Assembly: GCF_036492635.1 (NCBI RefSeq)
Contig: NZ_AP025305.1
Span: 1,054,001-1,118,000 of the forward strand
Length of the DNA stretch: 64,000 bases
Source of the DNA: Aureibacter tunicatorum
GTDB taxonomy: Bacteria; Bacteroidota; Bacteroidia; Cytophagales; Cyclobacteriaceae
Direction of reading: 5' to 3'
Shown here one piece after another: positions 17,773 to 26,436 of the stretch (position 1 is its first letter; each line of letters begins with the position of its first letter). The translations under genes and the position numbers were made by a program. Under the pieces are notes generated by a model, which made no database searches, was not told where the DNA came from, and worked only from the letters and a program-made list of their open reading frames with translations.

Positions 17773-17803
17773 TTCAAATCACGAAACCAAAATATTCGAA
17801 AAG

Positions 17804-17824
17804 AGCGGAAAATTATTTTCCGCT
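17804..17824. terminator. Bidirectional terminator hairpin
   Basis: Perfect 9-bp arms AGCGGAAAA and TTTTCCGCT with a TTA loop and a T-run after it, between the ferredoxin gene (+) and the DUF58 gene (-). Confidence 0.9.
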
Positions 17825-17828
17825 TTTT

Positions 17829-18731
17829 TTATTTCATTTTTGACCGCTTAACCAAATAAGCGGCAAGTATTTTTTCGATTTTGTCTTGAGTGTTGACCTC
17901 TATCAGGTCAATTTTAGCTTGTCCGCATCTCAATTTTATTTCTTTAAAGTACTCGTTCATATTTTGAGTATAGCTCTCTTGTATGGCGGAAGGATTTAGC
18001 TTTATTTTTTCTCCAGTTTCCATGTCGATGAACTCATGGGGCTTATTTTCAAATTCGAAATTGAGTTCTGTCTTATGGTCTGTCACATGAAATATTAGGA
18101 CTTCATGCATATTATGCTTCAGATGCTCCAGAGCCTCGAAAGTTTCATCCAATGTTCTTCCGTGCTCGAACATGTCAGTGAAAAGTATGACAAGAGAGCG
18201 CTTGTTGAGCTTTGATGCGATTTGATGCAAGTTGATAGCTATGTTGGTGTTTCGGCTTGATGGAGTCTCTGATTTTTGCAATTCGTCCAAAGTCAATAAG
18301 ATTTTGTGCAAATGGCTTCCTGAAGATTTGATAGGCGTTTGGATTTCCAATTCTTCTGAAAAACTAATCAGGCCAAAAGCGTCTCTTTGTTTTTGCAACA
18401 AGTAGCATAATGCGGCGGCGGCTGTTGTGGAAAAAGCGAGCTTAGCTTTCGTGTCTTTTGGATAATGCATTGATGGAGAGTTGTCCAATATGATCGAACA
18501 TCGAAGATTGGTTTCCTCATCGAACACTTTAGTGAAAAGCTTGTCAGTCCTTGCATAAACTTTCCAGTCGATATGTCTAGTGCTTTCTCCGGGGTTGTAA
18601 AGTCTGTGTTCGGCGAATTCCACAGAAAATCCATGGTAGGGTGATTTGTGCAACCCGGTAATAAAACCTTCGACCAATTGTTTGGCGAGTAATTCGAGGT
18701 TGCCGAACTCTCTTATTTCTTGAATATTCAT
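17829..18731 (-). CDS. DUF58 / von Willebrand factor A-like protein
   Basis: A 300-residue cytoplasmic protein with the DUF58 signature PGESTRHIDWKVYARTDKLF (about residues 47-66) running into a VWA-like fold with a MIDAS-type motif, ILDNSPSMHYP. Such proteins normally work with a MoxR AAA+ ATPase in assembly of metal enzymes or envelope complexes. Here no MoxR or further VWA gene is adjacent: the upstream gene is divergent and the downstream gene is convergent. It may pair with a MoxR encoded elsewhere. Confidence 0.82.
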   Translation of the reverse strand: MNIQEIREFGNLELLAKQLVEGFITGLHKSPYHGFSVEFAEHRLYNPGESTRHIDWKVYARTDKLFTKVFDEETNLRCSIILDNSPSMHYPKDTKAKLAFSTTAAAALCYLLQKQRDAFGLISFSEELEIQTPIKSSGSHLHKILLTLDELQKSETPSSRNTNIAINLHQIASKLNKRSLVILFTDMFEHGRTLDETFEALEHLKHNMHEVLIFHVTDHKTELNFEFENKPHEFIDMETGEKIKLNPSAIQESYTQNMNEYFKEIKLRCGQAKIDLIEVNTQDKIEKILAAYLVKRSKMK

Positions 18732-18924
18732 GCGATTTCGAGTGGTTTGGACTTCAAGTTAAATTTGGTTGACAATAAATTAATAATTTATTTATTCAAA
18801 TGTAGTATTTGAATAAAAGTTTTGCTTGATTTTTGCAAGTAGTGTTTAAAAGGAATTTAATTTAAAGTTTTTAATTTTTTTATACGTTAAATTTTCTAAA
18901 TAAAAAGAATATTCCAAACAATTG

Positions 18925-18956
18925 TTGCATTTTAATTATTATTTATACTATATTTA
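18925..18956 (+). promoter_or_regulatory. Candidate promoter for the PUR-like gene
   Basis: TTG at 18925-18927, a 21-base spacer, then TATATTTA at 18949-18956, one mismatch from TAnnTTTG. It lies 64 bases before the GTG start. Confidence 0.3.
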
Positions 18957-19019
18957 TGCTTGTGTAGAAGCGTATTGTTATCATTTTTAATTTATTTGGT
19001 TATTTAAATTTTAAGGATT

Positions 19020-19361
19020 GTGGAAGAGAATAAAGAACAAGAAAAAGCAGAGATTTACTCGAAAAGAGTAAGGGCGGGAAAAAGAACCTATTTCTTTGAT
19101 GTGAAGTCTACGCGTTCAAATGACTACTATCTCACTATTACAGAAAGTAAAAGACGCTTTAAGGATGACGGGACCTATTTTTATGAAAAGCATAAGATTT
19201 TTCTTTACAAAGAAGATTTCAACAAATTTTTGAATGCCCTTCACGAGACAGTGAACCATGTGAAGGATGATTTAATGCCTGATTTTGATTTTTCTCAATT
19301 TGATGAAGCGGATGAATATGTTGAAAGAGAATACGAGGATGAGATGAAATGGGATATTTAA
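19020..19361 (+). CDS. PUR-alpha-like nucleic-acid-binding protein (DUF3276)
   Basis: A 113-residue protein of the DUF3276/PUR family: IYSKRVRAGKRTYFFDVKST, then NDYYLTITESKRRFKDDGTY, then KHKIFLYKEDFNKFLNALHE, followed by an acidic tail. The fold is a Whirly-like single-stranded nucleic-acid-binding domain, and Bacteroidota and Borrelia members bind DNA or RNA. The start is a GTG with AAGGA four bases upstream. The gene is alone between a divergent DUF58 gene and a terminator. Confidence 0.85.
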   Translation: MEENKEQEKAEIYSKRVRAGKRTYFFDVKSTRSNDYYLTITESKRRFKDDGTYFYEKHKIFLYKEDFNKFLNALHETVNHVKDDLMPDFDFSQFDEADEYVEREYEDEMKWDI

Positions 19362-19385
19362 TTTTCCAATTTCTAAAATATTAAG

Positions 19386-19415
19386 AAAGCCTCTGAATGA
19401 AAGTTCGGAGGCTTT
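19386..19415 (+). terminator. Terminator hairpin after the PUR-like gene
   Basis: 12-base arms AAAGCCTCTGAA and TTCGGAGGCTTT (one wobble pair) with a 6-base loop and a T-run after the stem. Confidence 0.85.
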
Positions 19416-19451
19416 TTTTATATTTATCTTGTTAATAAATAACTGAAACCC

Positions 19452-20567
19452 ATGTTCAATTATATCATTCTTTCCAGGAAGTACAGGTTCATGCTCGCGC
19501 TGGTTCTGATCGCTTTTTTTATCGTGTTTATGGCCTGGTATTTTTCCAATATATTTGCCTATGTCATCATTTCCGTGGTTATTTCCACGATATTGAGGCC
19601 ATTGACTAATTACTTGAATCAAATTAATTTTTTCAAGTTAAGGATTCCTAGGCCATTGGCTGTGTTGCTTTCCTTTTTAGCGATGATTTTGGTCTTGAGT
19701 ATATTTGTGTTCTTGTTTGTGCCTTTGATATCAGATCAAATCGAAGTGCTTTCCACGCTTGACTATGACAATTTGATAGTGGATGTTTTCAAACCGCTTG
19801 AGAAGTTGGAGGACTTTTTAATTGAAAATTCATTGACAGACAGCGAAATGGGTTTTTTGGTTGAGGGAGCCAGACAAAAGACGATTGATATGTTTAAGAA
19901 TATCAATTTCTCGAATTTGTTGAATGGGGTGGTTTCCGTTACAGGGTCATTCTTTGTAGGAGCCTTGGCAGTTATTTTTATTACCTTTTTTCTTTTGTTG
20001 GAAAATGGTTTGTTGAGAAATTTGATCGTAAAATTAATCCCAAATGAATATTTTGAAATGACGATCGAAGCTTTCACTATGATTGAAAGCTTGCTGTCCA
20101 ATTACTTGCTGGGAATTCTGTTTCAAATGTTCTCCATATTCAGTATCGCTTCGGTGGGCTTGAGCATATTTGGCGTCAATTACGCTTTGACAATCGCTTT
20201 GTTTGCTGCATTGGCGAATTTGATACCATATTTAGGGCCTATATTGGGAGCGACTTTCGGTATAATCGTTGGTCTCTCGACAGTGACCGATCTTTCGACT
20301 GCCAATGATTATCTCTTCTTGATGTTGAAGGTCGCGTCTGTTTTTGGAGTAGTTCAATTGACTGATAATATTGTCTTGCAGCCTGTTATTTTTTCAAAAA
20401 GCGTTAAAGCCCATCCATTAGAAATATTTATTGTTATCTTTGCAGGTGCGAATGTCGGAGGAGTGCTTGGTATGATCGCTGCTATTCCTGTGTACACCAT
20501 TCTTAGAGTGGCAGTGCTCGAGATTCGGAAAGGTTATAAACAATATTATATATTTAAACAGTCATAA
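19452..20567 (+). CDS. AI-2E family transporter
   Basis: A 371-residue multi-pass membrane protein of the AI-2E (YdiK/PerM-like) permease family. The order is two N-terminal hydrophobic hairpins, a soluble stretch (about 95-170) and five or so further membrane segments. The conserved region FGVNYALTIALFAALANLIP, then YLGPILGATFGII, and a later QLTDNIVLQPVIFSKSVKAH are family hallmarks. Members include autoinducer exporters and Na+/H+ antiporters, so the substrate is open. It is 12 bases upstream of ychF and probably co-transcribed with it. Confidence 0.82.
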   Translation: MFNYIILSRKYRFMLALVLIAFFIVFMAWYFSNIFAYVIISVVISTILRPLTNYLNQINFFKLRIPRPLAVLLSFLAMILVLSIFVFLFVPLISDQIEVLSTLDYDNLIVDVFKPLEKLEDFLIENSLTDSEMGFLVEGARQKTIDMFKNINFSNLLNGVVSVTGSFFVGALAVIFITFFLLLENGLLRNLIVKLIPNEYFEMTIEAFTMIESLLSNYLLGILFQMFSIFSIASVGLSIFGVNYALTIALFAALANLIPYLGPILGATFGIIVGLSTVTDLSTANDYLFLMLKVASVFGVVQLTDNIVLQPVIFSKSVKAHPLEIFIVIFAGANVGGVLGMIAAIPVYTILRVAVLEIRKGYKQYYIFKQS

Positions 20568-20579
20568 TATAATTAAAAT

Positions 20580-21677
20580 ATGGCACTACAGTGTGGAATT
20601 GTTGGATTGCCTAATGTTGGCAAGTCTACTTTGTTCAACGCGCTTTCCAATGCCAAGGCGGAAGCTGCGAATTTTCCTTTTTGCACGATAGAACCTAATG
20701 TTGGAGTGATTCAAGTTCCTGATGAAAGGTTGAAGATATTGGAAGGTTTGGTGAATCCTCAGAAGGTTTTGCCTACTGTTATTGAGTTTGTTGATATTGC
20801 AGGTCTTGTGAAAGGGGCTAGCAAAGGCGAAGGACTTGGCAACAAGTTTTTAGCGAATATCAGGGAAGTGGATGCGATAGTTCATGTGATTAGATGTTTC
20901 AATGATGAGAATATCGTTCACGTGGATGGAAAAGTAGATCCTGTTACGGATAAGTTTGTCATTGACACGGAGCTTCAGCTGAAAGATTTGGAGTCAGTTG
21001 AGAAAAAAATAGTAAAGAATGCTAAAGTAGCAAAATCAGGCGATGCCAAAGCCAAAAAGGAAGTTGCTATCTTGGAGCGTTTCAAAGAGGCTTTGGAGAA
21101 TGGTCATAACGCTAGAGCGGTAGATGTTGAGCCAGAAGAATTAGAGGCTGTCAGCGACCTTCACTTGTTGACTATCAAGCCTGTGATTTATTTAGCGAAT
21201 GTTGATGAAGACTCTATCGCTGAAGGAAATCAATATGTGGAGCAATTGAAAGAGGCTGTGAAGGAAGAAGACGCTCAGGTTTTGACAGTTTGCGCTGCTT
21301 TGGAGTCTCAGATTGCCGAGATCGACGAGGAAGACGAAAGAGAAATGTTCCTTGCAGAATATGGCTTGACTGAGTCTGGTTTGAATAGATTGATCAAAGC
21401 TTCATATGCTTTGCTTGATTTGATTACGTACTTTACTGCCGGTGTTACTGAAGTTAGAGCTTGGACAATTCGCAAAGGTTGGAAAGCGCCGCAGGCAGCT
21501 GGGGTTATTCATACTGATTTTGAAAGAGGTTTTATCAAAGCCGAAGTAATCAAACTTGACGACTATCAGCAGTATAAGACAGAGGCTGGCTGCAAAGAAG
21601 CTGGCAAGATCTCCATCGAAGGCAAGGATTATGTAGTGCAAGATGGTGATATAATGCATTTTAGATTTAATGTGTAA
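20580..21677 (+). CDS. ychF: Redox-regulated ATPase YchF
   Basis: A 365-residue Obg-like P-loop ATPase. Seen are G1 GLPNVGKST (residues 8-16), the switch region [15 protein letters not shown]3 [10 protein letters not shown] and the ATP-type replacement of the usual NKxD (YLANVDE). The C-terminal TGS domain holds [20 protein letters not shown] and ends [16 protein letters not shown], as in the family. It binds ribosomes and affects stress responses. Length is standard. Confidence 0.96.
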   Translation: MALQCGIVGLPNVGKSTLFNALSNAKAEAANFPFCTIEPNVGVIQVPDERLKILEGLVNPQKVLPTVIEFVDIAGLVKGASKGEGLGNKFLANIREVDAIVHVIRCFNDENIVHVDGKVDPVTDKFVIDTELQLKDLESVEKKIVKNAKVAKSGDAKAKKEVAILERFKEALENGHNARAVDVEPEELEAVSDLHLLTIKPVIYLANVDEDSIAEGNQYVEQLKEAVKEEDAQVLTVCAALESQIAEIDEEDEREMFLAEYGLTESGLNRLIKASYALLDLITYFTAGVTEVRAWTIRKGWKAPQAAGVIHTDFERGFIKAEVIKLDDYQQYKTEAGCKEAGKISIEGKDYVVQDGDIMHFRFNV

Positions 21678-21690
21678 ACTAATAAGTATT

Positions 21691-21711
21691 TGGGCTCGTT
21701 AAATGGGCCCA
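21691..21711 (+). terminator. Terminator hairpin after ychF
   Basis: TGGGCTC and GGGCCCA form a 7-bp stem (one wobble) around GTTAAAT, followed by TTTTTATTTT. Confidence 0.7.
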
Positions 21712-21840
21712 TTTTTATTTTATTATTATTAATTTTCAGTTTATCTTTATTTTGAATGCTACATTAGCAAGTATTAATTGCATATTCCGCCCTTTTTGAG
21801 GGGGGGCAAGATGAATTTCTGAAACAAAGTTTGGTCTTTT

Positions 21841-21871
21841 TTTATGATAATTTTACTTTTGTTATCATAAA
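21841..21871. repeat. 10-bp inverted repeat upstream of cas6
   Basis: TTTATGATAA and TTATCATAAA are perfect inverted arms 11 bases apart. It could be a protein-binding site or a weak stem-loop. Confidence 0.5.
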
Positions 21872-22141
21872 GTGACTTAGTTTTGGTCGTATTATTCTAT
21901 TTGAGTAAATATTATTTTTCGCCTGAAGTATTCAGTGTTGTTGTTTTTTGGTGAATAATTAATAGATTTTGGAAATTTATAGTTGATGCATCAAGTTCAA
22001 AAGAAGTTTTGAACAAAAAATAATTGATAGTGTTTTAACATTAATTTCCGAAAGGAATAGAATTTGTTTACTCAAATTTGAATTTAACTGATTGATTAAG
22101 ATAGATATAGAAAATTTTTTTTAACTGAAAATAGTATAAGG

Positions 22142-22936
22142 TTGAGAGTCCGAATTGTATTTATTTTGAAAAATAAAGGGGCGAATGTTCCTTTTCATCA
22201 CCAATACTTGCTGGCGCAGCTAGTAAGAGGTGTTGTTTTGAGTGGAGGTAGTGAGAAGTATCAAAACTATATGTTATACAACTTCTCGGGATTGAAAGGG
22301 CAAACGAAGATTAGTAGAAATGGATTACATTTCTTTTCCAGCAAGGTGACCTTGGTGTTTTCTGCCTTTGATAAAGAATTTATGGATTATTTTCTTCGTC
22401 AGCTTTTTACTATGCCTCAGTTGGAAATTGGAAACTTGATTTTGGTTCCTGAGAGTGTGGAGAAGGAAAATTATCCAGAGCTTGAGGATGAATCGAAGTT
22501 TATTTGCATCTCTCCGTTGGTATTGATTAGCCCGACGTTCAATGATAGCAGAGGAAAAAGATTCATTTCGCCTGAGATCGATGAGTTTTCAGATATATTA
22601 TATGAATCTACTTTGGAGAGAATGGCAAGGCTTGAGGAGGTATTTCCTTCTGAAAAGATAGCTACATTTAGCAAGTTTCAGCTTGTTCCAGATAAGATTT
22701 ATTTAGATAAAATAAGAGAAAATCAGAAGAAATTTGCTCGTATTTATCCTGTGTATGATCAAGATGTTAAGTATGAAGTGAGAGGTTATACATTCCCTTT
22801 TACTCTTTTTGCTGAAAAAGAAGTTCAAAAATTCGTATTTACATGCGGATTAGGTTCTTTTACACATAAAGGTTTTGGAATGCTTGATATCGCCAATGCT
22901 GATCTTAACAGTAGAACAGAGAGATACGAGTTTTAA
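22142..22936 (+). CDS. cas6: CRISPR-associated endoribonuclease Cas6 (orphan)
   Basis: A 264-residue protein with the Cas6 RAMP fold pattern: an N-terminal strand MRVRIVFILKN, FHHQYLLAQLVRGVV (a His here could be the general base), FFSSKVTLVFSAFD, and a C-terminal glycine-rich loop GLGSFTHKGFGMLDI that is the family's most telling motif. Cas6 cuts CRISPR precursor RNA within the repeat. No other cas gene and no array lies in this window. The TTG at 22142 gives the expected MRVRI start; AAGG is directly upstream. The reading frame is intact and the motif preserved, so it looks functional. Other RAMP-like RNases are a less likely alternative. Confidence 0.78.
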   Translation: MRVRIVFILKNKGANVPFHHQYLLAQLVRGVVLSGGSEKYQNYMLYNFSGLKGQTKISRNGLHFFSSKVTLVFSAFDKEFMDYFLRQLFTMPQLEIGNLILVPESVEKENYPELEDESKFICISPLVLISPTFNDSRGKRFISPEIDEFSDILYESTLERMARLEEVFPSEKIATFSKFQLVPDKIYLDKIRENQKKFARIYPVYDQDVKYEVRGYTFPFTLFAEKEVQKFVFTCGLGSFTHKGFGMLDIANADLNSRTERYEF

Positions 22937-22993
22937 ATCACAAAGATAGTTCAGTAAAGAAAAATTGATTCTCAGTATTGAGTTGAAGTGAAA

Positions 22994-23011
22994 AGCCCGA
23001 TTTATCGGGCT
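22994..23011. terminator. Bidirectional terminator hairpin
   Basis: AGCCCGA and TCGGGCT with a TTTA loop, A-rich before and T-rich after, between cas6 (+) and the T9SS plug gene (-). Confidence 0.82.
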
Positions 23012-24285
23012 CTTTTATTGCTGATTATTTGTGAGTATCCAACAAGCTTGTCTATAAGTTGGGTTTGATCCCAGAAGTAGATAAATATTTCGTACTCGTT
23101 TTCGGTTTCGAAGAAATTGCCTTCGAAATGAGATGGCTCCATATTGGGGCCTTGAACAAAATATTCATAGTTGTAAAAACCTTGTTTTATGAAGGCTGTG
23201 CAGGTGTATCCTTTAAGGTTTTTATCGTATCTCATTTTAAACTCATCCAATAAGTTCCAGTTCGTGAATTTTCCTCTCACGTAAACATGATGGCCGGCTG
23301 GTAGCTTATTCGACCTTAAGCTGAAGGTTGTGTTGACATAATCGCTTGAAATTAAACCTGCTTCTACTTCTCGATTCGCAATGTAAAATCCTCCATTGAA
23401 ATCATCCATCATAGTGTAACTACGATCATCCCTGATTTTGTCGATAAAAACAAAGGCGCTATTATAGTCGTCACCTTTCTTTATTGAACCAATATTTTGA
23501 CTAGGGAATGAAATAGTTCTCAAATCAAAGAATCTGTATTCATTTCCACCATTGAATTCGTTAGATCCGTCAATATGGTCGTAAATAAGTTTAGCTTCGT
23601 CGATTCTGTTGCGGGTTGGCTTTAACTCTGTTTTCGCTGTAAACCAATCTTGATTTTTCACGACAACCATCTTTATTTGTTGATTGGGTTGCGTGATATG
23701 AAGATTTGGATGCAGAACCTCGATCATCAGTCTTTGATCTTTGAATCGTCTGGATGGAGAATTAGGGTGGATCACATTCGCTTGAACGCTAACTCTGTCC
23801 TCGGTAACCATGAACCTTCTAGTGAACACAAGTTCTTGGCTTTCTCGATATACTGCTAATATATAGTTCCCGGATTTCTTTACTTTTGGAACTTTGAATG
23901 TGTAATGAATATAGTCGATTTTTGTGTTGAATGAGTATTCGTATTCATCGATGTCAAATTCATTAAAGTCGTAAAGATAATCCATGGGCATTAGCCTTGA
24001 TTTAGTCCAGTCCGCATTGCAATGGATTATTCTAGCTCTATAGGTCTGCACATCCGCTTCCACTTCGTCAAATTCCAAGACAAGCGGATTGTTGCTTGAA
24101 AGAGATATTACTGGAGAAAATAATGTGCTTCTTAAATCTCCAGAATAGGGGTATAGTTGAATAGTTTTTAAATATTCATCATAATTTATGTCCTTGAGCA
24201 CTTCGCCTTCAGATATTGATTGGCTCAAGGCTGAAGGAAGAAGTGATATTAGGCTGATGATAGTCAGGAATAATTGTTTTCTCAT
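23002..24285 (-). CDS. Type IX secretion system plug protein (DUF5103)
   Basis: A 427-residue exported protein: signal peptide MRKQLFLTIISLISLLPSAL, then the DUF5103 region with YPYSGDLRSTLFSPVISLSS, EADVQTYRARIIHCNADWTK and YSFNTKIDYIHYTFKVP. In Bacteroidota this family is the Plug that seals the SprA translocon of the type IX secretion system in the outer membrane. The C-terminal region GHHVYVRGKFTNWNLLDEFK resembles a carbohydrate-binding/Ig-like module, usual in the family. The frame extends to 24315, but the ATG at 24283-24285 sits right at the signal peptide and one base after the upstream ABC-F stop, so the two genes are coupled. Confidence 0.85.
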   Translation of the reverse strand: MRKQLFLTIISLISLLPSALSQSISEGEVLKDINYDEYLKTIQLYPYSGDLRSTLFSPVISLSSNNPLVLEFDEVEADVQTYRARIIHCNADWTKSRLMPMDYLYDFNEFDIDEYEYSFNTKIDYIHYTFKVPKVKKSGNYILAVYRESQELVFTRRFMVTEDRVSVQANVIHPNSPSRRFKDQRLMIEVLHPNLHITQPNQQIKMVVVKNQDWFTAKTELKPTRNRIDEAKLIYDHIDGSNEFNGGNEYRFFDLRTISFPSQNIGSIKKGDDYNSAFVFIDKIRDDRSYTMMDDFNGGFYIANREVEAGLISSDYVNTTFSLRSNKLPAGHHVYVRGKFTNWNLLDEFKMRYDKNLKGYTCTAFIKQGFYNYEYFVQGPNMEPSHFEGNFFETENEYEIFIYFWDQTQLIDKLVGYSQIISNKRAR

Positions 24286-24286
24286 G

Positions 24287-26221
24287 CTAGTCAATGTCTT
24301 GTTCGATGCTTTCAATTTCCAGCGCTATATTTTCCCATTGATCATTTAGCTTGTCAAGCTTATTTTTTTCATTGGTATAGTCCTCGTTTAATGTCGCAAT
24401 TTTTTCTGAATTATCATAAATGCTAGGATCTCCCAGATCATTTTCGATCGATTCAATTTTTTCTTCCGTGCTATGTATTTCCTCTTCAATAGCTTCCAGT
24501 TCTCGCTGAAGCTTGCGAAGAGCATTTTTTGAGGCGTTTTTATTGCTGTTCTTATAATTATTTTTTTCAGAGCTCTTTTTTTCTTTAGGCTCGCTTGGCG
24601 CAAGATCGCTTTTTTCTTCTTCCAGTTTTTTATTTCTCCAATACTGATATTCATGAAATGTTCCTGGATAAGACTTGACTTTATGATCTTCGATATACCA
24701 AATCTTGTTGGCAACTTGTTCGATAAAGTCTCTATTATGGGAGATGACAATATAAGATCCTTTGTATTGTTGAAGCGCCTGAATCAAAACATTGATGGAT
24801 TGTATGTCCAAGTGGTTTGTCGGTTCGTCAAGCATAAGAAAATTAGCTTCGCCTATAAGTGTTTTAGCTAAAGCTACTCTTGATTTTTCTCCACCGGATA
24901 GTATTTTTATTTTTTTGTAGATATCATCTCCGGTGAATAAGAAACAGCCTAAGACGCCTCTCAATTCTTGCTCTGTTTTGCCGGTGCCAGCCTGCTTTAA
25001 TTCATCAAGTATTTCATTTTCCAAGCTTAAGGATTCCAATTGATGCTGAGCGTAAAAGCCTAGATTGACATTATAACCAAGTTCGCTGGTTCCAGAATCC
25101 GGATCTTCGGTTTTGGCGATCATTCTTAATAAGGTGGACTTACCTTTTCCATTAGCTCCAATTAAGGCGATTTTATCTCCTTTTTCGATTATTTCATCAG
25201 TTGATTCGAATATCAATTTTTCCCCATAGCGTTTGCTAAGATCTTTGAGAGTCGATATATACCTTCCGGATTCTTGGTTGAAACTAAAGTCAAATGATAC
25301 GCTGCCTTGATCGCTTTCGACTTCTTCGATCATGTCCATTTTCTCGAGTCCTTTGATCTTAGATTGAACCTGCCTTGCTTTAGTGGCTTTGGCTCTGAAT
25401 TTTTCGATGAATTTTTCTGTTTGTTTTATTTTTGATTGTTGATTCTCGAATGCGTTTTGTTGAACCTCTCTTCTAATTTCCCTTTCTTGGATATAGAAGT
25501 CATAGTTTCCAGAGAATAAATTTAATTTGCCTTGAGCTACTTCAACAGTTTTATTAGTGACATTATTAAGAAATGCCTGATCATGTGATATGACAACTAC
25601 AGCTCCTTCATAATTTTTGATATAATTCTCCAGCCATTCTATGGATGGGAGGTCAAGGTGGTTGGTTGGTTCATCGAGAAGTAGTAAAGAAGGCTTTTCC
25701 AAAAGAAGTTTGGCTAGCATGACTCTCATTCTCCAGCCTCCTGAAAAATTTTCCAAAGGCATATTTAATTCAAAAGTACTGAACCCAATACCCTCTAATA
25801 TTTCCTCTGCTTTAGCCTGAAGGCTATATCCGCCTTGTTCTTCAAACCTTTCTTGGAGTTTGCTTAGCTTGTCGACAAGTTGATCAGAGTAGTTGCTTTC
25901 CATTTCGGCAAGAACTTTGTCTATTTGTTTTTGTAAATCAAAAGTGTCTTTGAAGGCTTCCATTGCTACCTTGAGTATGCTTTCTTGGCTTTTGAATGAT
26001 AATAGATCTTGGTTTAGAAAGCCAATGGAGCAGTCTTTGCTTTTGCTAATTATGCCTTCATCTAGTTGATATTCACCGACTATCAGCTTGAGAAGCGTTG
26101 ATTTGCCTGTTCCATTTCTACCGACTAATCCTAGTTTGTCTTTGGGTTTGATATGGAGGGAAGCGTCCTTGTAGATAGCTCTGGATCCTATGTAGAAAGA
26201 TATGTTGTTGATTGAAAGCAT
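24287..26221 (-). CDS. ABC-F family ATPase
   Basis: A 644-residue soluble protein with two ABC ATPase domains and no membrane segments. Domain 1 has GRNGTGKST, FSGGWRMRVMLAKLL and LLLLDEPTNHLD; domain 2 has GANGKGKST, LSGGEKSRVALAKTL and LMLDEPTNHLD. Between them is the basic P-site tRNA-interaction linker (about 235-300), and a C-terminal coiled coil (about 540-640) follows a Lys/Ser-rich tract. This is the ABC-F (Uup/EttA-like) class, acting on the ribosome in translation or antibiotic protection. It is coupled to the T9SS plug gene. Confidence 0.92.
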   Translation of the reverse strand: MLSINNISFYIGSRAIYKDASLHIKPKDKLGLVGRNGTGKSTLLKLIVGEYQLDEGIISKSKDCSIGFLNQDLLSFKSQESILKVAMEAFKDTFDLQKQIDKVLAEMESNYSDQLVDKLSKLQERFEEQGGYSLQAKAEEILEGIGFSTFELNMPLENFSGGWRMRVMLAKLLLEKPSLLLLDEPTNHLDLPSIEWLENYIKNYEGAVVVISHDQAFLNNVTNKTVEVAQGKLNLFSGNYDFYIQEREIRREVQQNAFENQQSKIKQTEKFIEKFRAKATKARQVQSKIKGLEKMDMIEEVESDQGSVSFDFSFNQESGRYISTLKDLSKRYGEKLIFESTDEIIEKGDKIALIGANGKGKSTLLRMIAKTEDPDSGTSELGYNVNLGFYAQHQLESLSLENEILDELKQAGTGKTEQELRGVLGCFLFTGDDIYKKIKILSGGEKSRVALAKTLIGEANFLMLDEPTNHLDIQSINVLIQALQQYKGSYIVISHNRDFIEQVANKIWYIEDHKVKSYPGTFHEYQYWRNKKLEEEKSDLAPSEPKEKKSSEKNNYKNSNKNASKNALRKLQRELEAIEEEIHSTEEKIESIENDLGDPSIYDNSEKIATLNEDYTNEKNKLDKLNDQWENIALEIESIEQDID

Positions 26222-26436
26222 ATATTTTATGTCTTTTTTAAGATGTTTGGATGTTTACAAGTACAAAATTAGTAAAATTGATTTTAAAGGACTATAATTT
26301 AATAATTGTAAAGAAGTTGATGCTTTAAATAGTTTTATATTTTAAAACAGAAAGCTAAAATAGTAGTTGAATAGGTAGTTTTATTTGCTATTAGTGGCTT
26401 TTTTACATGAATTTAGAATGGAAATGAGATAGTTTT

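Larger units (their letters stand above)
21678..22141. other. Intergenic region upstream of cas6, 464 bases
   Basis: Holds the ychF terminator, a small GC hairpin with a seven-G run (about 21788-21808), a 10-bp inverted repeat at 21841-21871 and a long AT-rich stretch. No coding frame and no CRISPR-type direct repeats are seen. Confidence 0.5.

Noticed and set aside
21678-22141. CRISPR array next to cas6
   Set aside because: No regularly spaced direct repeats of 25 bases or more are visible here or downstream.
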